Origin: Cellulomonas sp. JZ18
GTDB taxonomy: Bacteria > Actinomycetota > Actinomycetes > Actinomycetales > Cellulomonadaceae
Direction: 5' to 3'
Assembly: GCF_009720485.1 (NCBI RefSeq)
Contig: NZ_CP045245.1
Location: 3,038,001 to 3,102,000, forward strand
DNA length: 64,000 bases
The position numbers and the translations under genes are program-made. Positions 58,443-64,000 of this stretch are shown piece after piece (positions within the stretch are counted from its first letter, which is position 1; every line of letters begins with the position of its first letter). Under the pieces are notes generated by a model. The model was given only the letters and a program-made list of their open reading frames with translations. It searched no databases and was not told the DNA's origin.

Positions 58443-59189
58443 ATGCGCACCATCGGGATCATCGGCGGCATGAGCTGGTACTCGACCGCGGAGTACTACC
58501 GCGTGCTCAACACCGCGGTGCAGGAGCGGCTCGGCGGGCACCACAGCGCGCACGTGCTGCTGGAGTCGCTCGACTTCGCGGCGGTCCGGGAGCTGCAGCT
58601 CGCCGACGACTGGGACGGCGCGGGCGAGCTGCTCGCGGCCGCCGGACGGCGCCTGGAGGCGGCCGGGGCGGACGCCGTCCTCATCGCGACCAACCTCATG
58701 CACAAGGTCGCGCCGGCGGTGGAGGCCGCGATCGGCGTCCCGCTCCTGCACATCGCCGACGCGGTGGCGGGGGTCGCGACGGCCGCGGGCCACCGCACCC
58801 TCGGCGTGGTGGGCACGCGTTGGGTCATGGCCGAGACGTTCTACGCGGACCGCCTCGCCCGGCACGGGATCGGTGCGCTCGTCCCCTCCGCCGCCGAGCA
58901 GGAGGAGGTCGACCGGATCATCTTCGACGAGCTCACGCAGGGCGAGGTGCGCGAGGACTCGCGCGCCCGGCTGCTCGCGGTCGTCGACGGGCTCCGGGCG
59001 GCCGGCGCGGACGCGGTCGTGCTGGCCTGCACGGAGCTCGAGCTGGCGCTCCCGGCCGCCGGCGGGCCGGTGCCGCTCGTCGACTCGGCACGCGTGCACG
59101 CGCTCGCGGCGGCGGAGCACGCGCTCGCGGAGGCACCCGTTGCCTCGCCCGCCCCGGACCTCGTCAGCACGGGAGGCGCCGACGCCTGA
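58443..59189 (+). CDS. Aspartate/glutamate racemase family protein
   Basis: The 248-residue protein belongs to the YgeA-like branch (IIGGMSWYSTAEYYRVLN at the start). Racemases normally use two cysteines; here the first position is Thr in LIATNLMHKV and the second is Cys in LACTELELAL. The E. coli YgeA enzyme has the same Thr/Cys pair, as I recall, and is an L-specific Asp/Glu racemase. The ATG at 58443 opens the gene with no strong ribosome site. It follows the alditol oxidase by 80 bases. Confidence 0.85.
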   Translation: MRTIGIIGGMSWYSTAEYYRVLNTAVQERLGGHHSAHVLLESLDFAAVRELQLADDWDGAGELLAAAGRRLEAAGADAVLIATNLMHKVAPAVEAAIGVPLLHIADAVAGVATAAGHRTLGVVGTRWVMAETFYADRLARHGIGALVPSAAEQEEVDRIIFDELTQGEVREDSRARLLAVVDGLRAAGADAVVLACTELELALPAAGGPVPLVDSARVHALAAAEHALAEAPVASPAPDLVSTGGADA

Positions 59190-59237
59190 CGGGGTCCGGG
59201 GCGCCCGGGAGGTCCCCGGCCCCTTCCGGAACCGTCG

Positions 59238-59672
59238 TCAGTGGCCCTCGGGGCGGGGCAGGCGGATCCCCAGGATCGTGTTCTCCGGCTCGGGCAGGGT
59301 GTCGAGCCCGGGCTCCGGGGGCGGGAAGCCGCCGTCCGGCCCCGGTCCGACCCACAGGCGCCACAGGTCGCCCGAGCGGTGCACGACGCCCGGGGCCGTG
59401 AGCGCGGCGGGCCGGGCGGCGTCCACCTGCGCGGCGAGCAGCGCGCGGTGCGACTCGGGGACGAACCCCACGAGCACGTTGCGCCACGCCAGCACGACGC
59501 GGTCGCCGGCTCCCCGGGACACCTCGACGTCGGCCGGCACGGGCTGCCCGGCCGCGCGCTCGGTCGCGTGCAGCGCCGCACGGAACGACCGCTGGAGCGC
59601 GGGCGCCTCGGCGGCGAGGAAGCCCTCGCCCACGTGCGCGGGCACGGGCGGGCGGTGACGGAAGGGTCGCAC
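59238..59672 (-). CDS. Small unknown protein, weakly HIRAN-like
   Basis: The 144-residue protein starts at a GTG (59672) with no strong ribosome site. The middle part VVLAWRNVLVGFVPESHRAL, then VHRSGDLWRLWVGP, has the strand pattern of small beta domains such as HIRAN, but similarity is weak. The N-terminal third is helical with Phe-Arg repeats. No function can be given. It lies 38 bases downstream of the transglutaminase-fold gene, so co-transcription is likely. Confidence 0.6.
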   Translation of the reverse strand: MRPFRHRPPVPAHVGEGFLAAEAPALQRSFRAALHATERAAGQPVPADVEVSRGAGDRVVLAWRNVLVGFVPESHRALLAAQVDAARPAALTAPGVVHRSGDLWRLWVGPGPDGGFPPPEPGLDTLPEPENTILGIRLPRPEGH

Positions 59673-59710
59673 CCGGTCAGCCTGCCACGACGGGGCGGCG
59701 CCGACGCCGG

Positions 59711-60658
59711 TCAGCCGTCGCGGGTCGTGCCGTCCCAGGTCGTGGTGCGGGCCTCCAGGTCCGTCCAGCCCTCCCGCCCGAGCGGCGAGAGGGTCCGCAC
59801 GCGTCCGGCGGGACGCAGGCGCGGGTCCTCGGCGTACCGGCGCGCGAGCGCCTCCTCGGCACCGGGCTCCCCGGCGTCGGCGCGCAGCAGCAGGTCCGCG
59901 AGCTCGTCCGCGGTCGCGTCCGTCTCCTCGGCCGTCGCACCGTCGAGGGCCGCGCCCCACACGTCCCACAGCAGCACCTCGTCGCGGCGGCGGTGCGCGA
60001 CCTCGAGGAACACGTAGTGGCGGACGAAGTCGCGGCCGCGCAGCTGCGGCACGTCGGCCACCCCGTAGTCCGTCAGGTCGAGGCCGTCGCGGCGGTGCGC
60101 CGACCACAGCTCCGCCGCCGTCGGGAACGGGCTGTCGAGGCCGGTCGGCACGTCGAACGGGTCGAAGGGGTCGCCGGCAGCGGGGGCGGCGCCGAACTCC
60201 GCGCCGAGCTCCGGGTCGCTGCGCACCCACCGCTGCCCATCCCAGCGCTCGACGACCACGTGGTCGACGCCGAAGCCGGGCTCGAAGTAGCGCGCGAAGC
60301 CGATGCGCGACCGCGCCGGCACGGCGTGCTCGCGCAGCAGCCCGACCGCGAACAGCGTGTGGTCCCGGCAGCAGCCGGCGATGCGGTCCGCGTGCGGCCG
60401 CCCCGGCAGCGGCGCCGGCGACGCCTCGAGGCCGGCGGCGAGGATGCGGTCGAGCCAGCGCAGGTCGATCGTCGGCAGGCGCGCGGGGTCGAGCGTCTCG
60501 GCGTCGGCGCGGTAGTGGGCGATCAGTCCCGTCGCAGCCGCCTGCACGTCCTGCGGCCGGGTGCACAGACCGGCGAGCAGGCCGGCGTGCTCCCGGGGGT
60601 CGCTGTACGCCGAGTGCTCCGCCCACCAGGCCGGGTCCGCGACCTCCGTGCCGCCCAT
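59711..60658 (-). CDS. Transglutaminase-like fold protein
   Basis: The 315-residue protein has the transglutaminase-like core: Cys in RIAGCCRDHTLFAVGLL, His in GVDHVVVERWDGQRWV and a following Asp (VRSDPELGAEFG). The order and spacing suit a Cys-His-Asp triad as in bacterial transglutaminase-like proteins, many of which are peptidases or of unknown role. There is no signal peptide, so it acts in the cytosol. ATG at 60658 follows GGAGG by 5 bases. Partner gene at 59238 probably follows in the same transcript. Confidence 0.75.
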   Translation of the reverse strand: MGGTEVADPAWWAEHSAYSDPREHAGLLAGLCTRPQDVQAAATGLIAHYRADAETLDPARLPTIDLRWLDRILAAGLEASPAPLPGRPHADRIAGCCRDHTLFAVGLLREHAVPARSRIGFARYFEPGFGVDHVVVERWDGQRWVRSDPELGAEFGAAPAAGDPFDPFDVPTGLDSPFPTAAELWSAHRRDGLDLTDYGVADVPQLRGRDFVRHYVFLEVAHRRRDEVLLWDVWGAALDGATAEETDATADELADLLLRADAGEPGAEEALARRYAEDPRLRPAGRVRTLSPLGREGWTDLEARTTTWDGTTRDG

Positions 60659-60758
60659 CCGCTCCTCCGTCCCGGGACGTCGTCGTCCCGCGGTCCTCGC
60701 GACCGCGCCGCCGGCGCCCTCCTCGGGTCGACCGGCGGCGCGGCGCGGACTCATCGGG

Positions 60759-61163
60759 TCAGGAGACCCCGACGATGTCGACGACGAACACGAGCGTGTC
60801 GCCGCCCTTGATGCCGGCCTGCGGGACGCCGCGGTCGCCGTAGCCGAGGTGCGACGGGATCGACAGCAGGACGCGCGAGCCGACCTGCTGGCCCACGAGG
60901 CCCTCGTCCCAGCCGGCGATGACCGCGCCGACGCCGATCGGGAAGCTGATCGACGAGCCGCGGTCGTACGAGTTGTCGAACACCCCGCCCTGCCACGACT
61001 GCCCGAGGTAGTGCACCTCGATGTCCTGGCCCGCCTCGACGAGCTCGCCGTCGCCGCGGCTGAGCACCACGACCTCGAGCTCGTCCGGCGCGGCGGAGTC
61101 CGGGAACGTGAGCGTGGGCTTGGTGCCGTAGGAGCCCGAGACCTCGGGCAGTGCTGCGGCCAT
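60759..61163 (-). CDS. FKBP-type peptidyl-prolyl isomerase
   Basis: The 134-residue protein is a single FKBP domain: VHYLGQSWQGGVFDNSYDRG, the IAGWDEGLVGQQVGSRV core and LGYGDRGVPQAGIKGGDTLV. It lacks a signal peptide and acts in the cytosol. The ATG at 61163 follows AAGGAG by about 9 bases. It is divergent from the hydrolase-TetR unit, sharing a 100-base gap. Confidence 0.94.
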   Translation of the reverse strand: MAAALPEVSGSYGTKPTLTFPDSAAPDELEVVVLSRGDGELVEAGQDIEVHYLGQSWQGGVFDNSYDRGSSISFPIGVGAVIAGWDEGLVGQQVGSRVLLSIPSHLGYGDRGVPQAGIKGGDTLVFVVDIVGVS

Positions 61164-61229
61164 GACGTGCTCTCCTTCGTGGGACGACAGTGCCCGCCCA
61201 TCCTGCCCTGCCGAGAGCGCGTCGACCTC

Positions 61230-61258
61230 TTGCCACCGTTGGCTAATGGCATTAGCTT
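61230..61258 (+). promoter_or_regulatory. Promoter overlapped by a TetR-like operator
   Basis: TTGCCA (61230-61235) and TAGCTT (61253-61258) are 17 bases apart, an ideal sigma-70-type spacing. A perfect palindrome, GCTAATG-G-CATTAGC (61242-61256), covers the spacer and most of the -10. The hydrolase ATG is only six bases after the -10. The TetR protein at 62129 is the obvious repressor. Confidence 0.75.
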
Positions 61259-61264
61259 CGAGCC

Positions 61265-62128
61265 ATGACCTCCTCCTCGACCCTGCAGCACCTGGCCACG
61301 CCCGAGGGGCGCGTGGCGTACGAGACCCGCGGGCCGCAGGACGGGCCGCTCGTCGTGCTCGTCCCCGGCATGGGCGACCTGCGCTCCTCCTGGCGCGACG
61401 TCGCCGCCGGGCTCGTCGCCTCCGGGCACCGCGTCGTGGTCACCGACGTGCGGGGGCACGGCGACAGCGACCCGACGTTCGACCGGCACGGCGTCACGGC
61501 CACCGCCGAGGACGTGTCCGCGCTGCTCGACGAGCTGGGCGCCGCCGCCACGCGTCCCGCCGTGCTCGTCGGCGCCTCCTTCGCGGCGGGCGCCGTCGCC
61601 CGCGTCGCGGCGCTCGAGCCGGCCCGGGTGCGTGCCGTGGTGCTGGTCGCGTACGCGGCCAACGACGCCGCGGCCTCGCCGGCCGTGCGCGCGCAGGTCT
61701 CGCTGCTGCTGCGCCGCCCCTGGGGCCCGCTGGCGTGGACCTGGTTCTACCGGTCGCTCCTGCGCGGCCGGCGCGCGACGTGGACGGCCCAGCACCTGCG
61801 GGCGATGCGCACGGCCCTGCGCCGGCCGGGGTACCTCGAGCAGCTGCGCGCCCTCGCGCTCGCGCTGGTGGCGGGCGGTCACGAGACGCTGCTCGAGCGT
61901 GTCACGTGCCCCGTGCTCGTCGTCACCGGCGCGCAGGACCCGGAGACGTCCGACCCCGCAGCCGCGCACGCCGCCGTCGTGGCGACCGCGCACCGCGCAC
62001 CCGTCACCGGGCTCCTCGTGCCCGCGGCCGGCCACTACCCCCAGCACCAGCGCGCCGACGTCGTGACGGCCGCCGTGCTGGAGCTGCTCGCCGGGCTGCC
62101 GGCCGCCGCCGACGCCGGGCAGGCCTGA
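61265..62128 (+). CDS. Alpha/beta hydrolase
   Basis: The 287-residue protein has oxyanion and nucleophile motifs typical of the fold: VPGMGDLRSSW, DVRGHGDSD and the nucleophile Ser in VLVGASFAAGAV, with the final His in AAGHYPQHQ. An Asp follows in TGAQDPETSD. Members include esterases and haloalkane-type enzymes; the substrate is unknown. It starts within six bases of its -10, probably on a leaderless message. It is directly followed by a TetR gene without a gap, so the pair is self-regulated. Confidence 0.85.
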   Translation: MTSSSTLQHLATPEGRVAYETRGPQDGPLVVLVPGMGDLRSSWRDVAAGLVASGHRVVVTDVRGHGDSDPTFDRHGVTATAEDVSALLDELGAAATRPAVLVGASFAAGAVARVAALEPARVRAVVLVAYAANDAAASPAVRAQVSLLLRRPWGPLAWTWFYRSLLRGRRATWTAQHLRAMRTALRRPGYLEQLRALALALVAGGHETLLERVTCPVLVVTGAQDPETSDPAAAHAAVVATAHRAPVTGLLVPAAGHYPQHQRADVVTAAVLELLAGLPAAADAGQA

Positions 62129-62728
62129 GTGCCGCGCGCCGGCCTGGACCGCGACGCCGTCACAGCGCTCGCCCTCGACGCCGTGGACGCCGGCGGCCCC
62201 GACGGCTTCCGCGGGCTGACGCTCGCCGCGGTCGCGACGCGCGCCGGGGTCGCCGTCCCGAGCCTGTACAAGCACGTCGCCGGGCTGCCCGGGCTGCGGC
62301 GCGAGGTCGCGCTGCGGTGCATCGCCGAGCTGGACGACGTCGTCGCGGCGGCGGCCGCCCGCGCCGAGGCCCCGCGCGAGCGCCTGCGCGCCGTGGCCCA
62401 CGCGCTGCGCGCCTGGGCGCACGCCCGGCCGGGCCGCTACCAGGCCGTGCAGGAGGACTGGCGCGACCACCCGGACGCGGACGCGCTGCAGACCGCCGCC
62501 ACCGCCGTCGTGGCACGCCTGGCCGCGCTCGTCGCCGACGTCGGGGTACCGGCGCGGCGGCACGTCGACGCCGTCCGCGCGGTCCGCGCGGCCGTGCACG
62601 GGTTCGTCGCGCTCGAGCTGGCCGGCGGGTTCGGCATGGCCGACGACGTGGACGCGAGCTTCGCCTACCTCGTCGACGGCCTGGTCGACGGGCTCACGAC
62701 CACCGCGACGGTCCCCGAGGAGCGGTGA
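62129..62728 (+). CDS. TetR-family regulator (WHG-type C-terminus)
   Basis: The 199-residue protein has a TetR DNA-binding domain (LTLAAVATRAGVAVPSLYKHV near residues 31-51), and a C-terminal region of the WHG type (VRAAVHGFVALELAGGFG). Its GTG starts the base after the hydrolase stop. The perfect palindrome at 61242-61256 is its likely operator. A strong hairpin follows it. Confidence 0.88.
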   Translation: MPRAGLDRDAVTALALDAVDAGGPDGFRGLTLAAVATRAGVAVPSLYKHVAGLPGLRREVALRCIAELDDVVAAAAARAEAPRERLRAVAHALRAWAHARPGRYQAVQEDWRDHPDADALQTAATAVVARLAALVADVGVPARRHVDAVRAVRAAVHGFVALELAGGFGMADDVDASFAYLVDGLVDGLTTTATVPEER

Positions 62729-62763
62729 CGCGGGGGCGCCGGCGCACCGCCGGCGCCCCCGCG
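62729..62763. terminator. Bidirectional terminator between tetR and the esterase
   Basis: A 16-bp perfect stem (62729-62744 with 62748-62763) around a 3-base loop lies at the start of a convergent gap. Confidence 0.75.
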
Positions 62764-62774
62764 CGCCGCGCAGG

Positions 62775-63770
62775 TCAGGCCAGCAGGTCACCGAGCCAGC
62801 GCAGCTGCGCCTCCACCTGCACCGCCTGCCCGCCCTCGTGGTCGTTGTACGGGTAGACCTCGATGCGCTTCGCGGGCTCGGCGCCCCCGAGCGTCCCGTA
62901 GTGGTGGTAGGCGGCGTAGACCGTCGACGGCGGGCACGTCATGTCCCGCAGCGCGACCGAGAAGAACGCCGGCGCGGTGGCGCGGCGCGCCAGGTGCACC
63001 GCGTCGAGGTACGACAGCGTGCGCAGGACCTGCTCCTCGTGGTCGCGGTGCACGGCCAGGTAGCGCACGACCTCGCCGTACGGGTCCCGGTCGGTGATCG
63101 CGAGCGCGCGCGGGAAGTGGCACAGGAAGGGCACGTCCGGCATCACCGCGACGAGCCCGTCGACGAGGCCGCCGACCGCGAGCGCGAGGCCGCCGCCCTG
63201 GCTGATGCCGGCGACCGCGACGCGCGCGGGGTCGACCCCCGGCAGCGCGCGGGCGGCCTCGACCGCACGCACCGCGTCCGTGACGAGACGGCGGTAGTAG
63301 TGCTCCGCGGGGTCGAGGATGCCGCGGGTCATGAACCCCGGGACGGCCGGGCCGCTGCCCGCAGGGTCGGGCGTGTCCCCGCCGGTCCCCCAGGCCGAGC
63401 CCTGGCCGCGGGTGTCCATCAGCACGTGCACGTAACCGGCGGCCGCCCACGCCAGGCGCTCCTGCGGCCGGCCCCGCCCACCGCCGTAGCCGAGGAACTC
63501 GACGACCGCGGGCAGCGCCCGGCCGTCGGACGCGGAACCCGCCGGCCGCGTCACCCAGGCGCGCACGCGGTGCCCGCCGAACCCGGAGAACTCGAGGTCC
63601 TCGACGTCCACGAGCCGCAGACGCGCGTCGTACGGGGTGCGGCGCACGTCGAGGTCGTGCGTCCGGGCGTCGGCGAGGGTCGACGACCAGAACTCGTCGA
63701 GGTCGGCGGGCACGTCGAGCTCGGGCACGTACCGCTCGAGCTCGGGCAGGGGCAGGTCGAACAACGCCAT
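62775..63770 (-). CDS. Acetylxylan esterase / cephalosporin-C deacetylase (CE7)
   Basis: The 331-residue protein is a CE7 esterase: MDTRGQGSAWGTGGDTPD motif, catalytic Ser in VAVAGISQGGGLAL, and His in YPYNDHEGGQA near the end. CE7 enzymes remove acetyl groups from short xylo-oligosaccharides inside the cell; there is no signal peptide. The ATG at 63770 has no clear extra start. It fits plant-polymer use as in Cellulomonas. It lies upstream of nothing coupled. Confidence 0.92.
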   Translation of the reverse strand: MALFDLPLPELERYVPELDVPADLDEFWSSTLADARTHDLDVRRTPYDARLRLVDVEDLEFSGFGGHRVRAWVTRPAGSASDGRALPAVVEFLGYGGGRGRPQERLAWAAAGYVHVLMDTRGQGSAWGTGGDTPDPAGSGPAVPGFMTRGILDPAEHYYRRLVTDAVRAVEAARALPGVDPARVAVAGISQGGGLALAVGGLVDGLVAVMPDVPFLCHFPRALAITDRDPYGEVVRYLAVHRDHEEQVLRTLSYLDAVHLARRATAPAFFSVALRDMTCPPSTVYAAYHHYGTLGGAEPAKRIEVYPYNDHEGGQAVQVEAQLRWLGDLLA

Positions 63771-63899
63771 CGTCGGTCCTCCACGCGCGGCCGCCGGGCG
63801 CGGCGCACGCGCGGCGGCCCGGCGGAGGGGTCGGCCGGCGCCGAACGGCCGACCGCGCGCGATCGTAACCGCGAGCCCGCGGCCTGCCGAGCAGGGGCG

Positions 63900-64000
63900 T
63901 CAGCGCGCCAGGAACCCCAGCAGGTCGTGCCGCGTGAGCACGCCGACGGGCTTGCCGTCGTCGACGACCATGAGCGCGTCCGCCTTCTCCAGCGCCGCAC
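63900..64000 (-). CDS. cbs: C-terminus of a CBS-domain protein, probably cystathionine beta-synthase
   Basis: Only the last 33 codons are visible; the gene continues past base 64000. The end, DALMVVDDGKPVGVLTRHDL followed by LGFLAR, is typical of a C-terminal CBS domain. Actinobacterial PLP-dependent cystathionine beta-synthases end this way, and the gene order (greA-metB-cbs in M. tuberculosis) supports it. It could still be another CBS-pair protein. With metB it would form the transsulfuration route. Confidence 0.6.
   Translation of the reverse strand, partial: AALEKADALMVVDDGKPVGVLTRHDLLGFLAR

Noticed and set aside
1..64000. tRNA, rRNA or insertion-sequence remnants
   Set aside because: No cloverleaf-like segments, rRNA-like sequence, transposase motifs or terminal inverted repeats with target duplications were seen, though small tRNAs could be missed by eye.

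Overview
The window is very GC-rich, densely coded, and makes heavy use of GTG starts and 4-base NTGA gene overlaps. It carries mycothiol genes (the start of mshB, and mca), a PIN-PhoH protein, an LpqY-SugABC-type importer and a short-chain Z-isoprenyl synthase. Together these indicate a high-GC actinobacterium. The CE7 acetylxylan esterase and overall gene style fit a Cellulomonas-like member of the Micrococcales, but the genus is an inference. I saw no rRNA, tRNA, CRISPR array, prophage or insertion sequence.

Layout. 0-12 kb, mostly minus strand: mshB start, typA, an LpqW-like lipoprotein, then an oligopeptide ABC importer (dppDF, dppC, dppB, dppA) interrupted by a PH-domain membrane protein on the other strand. 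12-22 kb: ychF, an ABC exporter pair, rmuC, ispH, xseA/xseB, a PfkB sugar kinase and a beta-carbonic anhydrase. 22-28.5 kb: a LpqY-SugABC-like sugar importer and fumC. 28.5-39 kb: a methyl-accepting chemotaxis receptor and a four-gene FtsX/FtsX/ATPase/ATPase cluster, one ATPase ending in an AbrB-like module. 39-45 kb: a manganese-type ABC importer, phoH, uppS and trhA. 45-53 kb: a nitrilase-family gene, a small membrane protein, mca, a DUF4307 gene, greA, ilvA, an AI-2E-family permease, metB and msrA. 53-64 kb: an ATP-dependent DNA ligase, a lipoprotein with two internal repeats, a CPBP-like membrane protein, an alditol-oxidase-like flavoprotein, an Asp/Glu racemase, a transglutaminase-fold protein, an FKBP, a TetR-controlled alpha/beta hydrolase, the esterase, and the C-terminus of a probable cystathionine beta-synthase.

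The core genes ychF-ispH-xseA-xseB-fumC-phoH-uppS-trhA-(small TM)-mca-DUF4307-greA-metB-cbs follow the same order as Mycobacterium tuberculosis Rv1112 down to Rv1077, as far as I recall that map. The transport clusters are inserted between these anchors, so the window reads as a conserved actinobacterial backbone with lineage-specific cargo.

Four genes (an ABC ATPase, ispH, the chemotaxis receptor and DUF4307) are intact only if one base is restored in a short G or C run, at five sites in total. ispH is normally essential, so sequence error is more likely than real gene decay. Several genes have a -10 hexamer ending 6-8 bases before the start codon, which implies leaderless transcripts. The best candidates for undescribed biology are the FtsX/ATPase/AbrB cluster, the enlarged DppB, the two-repeat lipoprotein, the possible leader peptide before phoH, and three strong palindromic operators.
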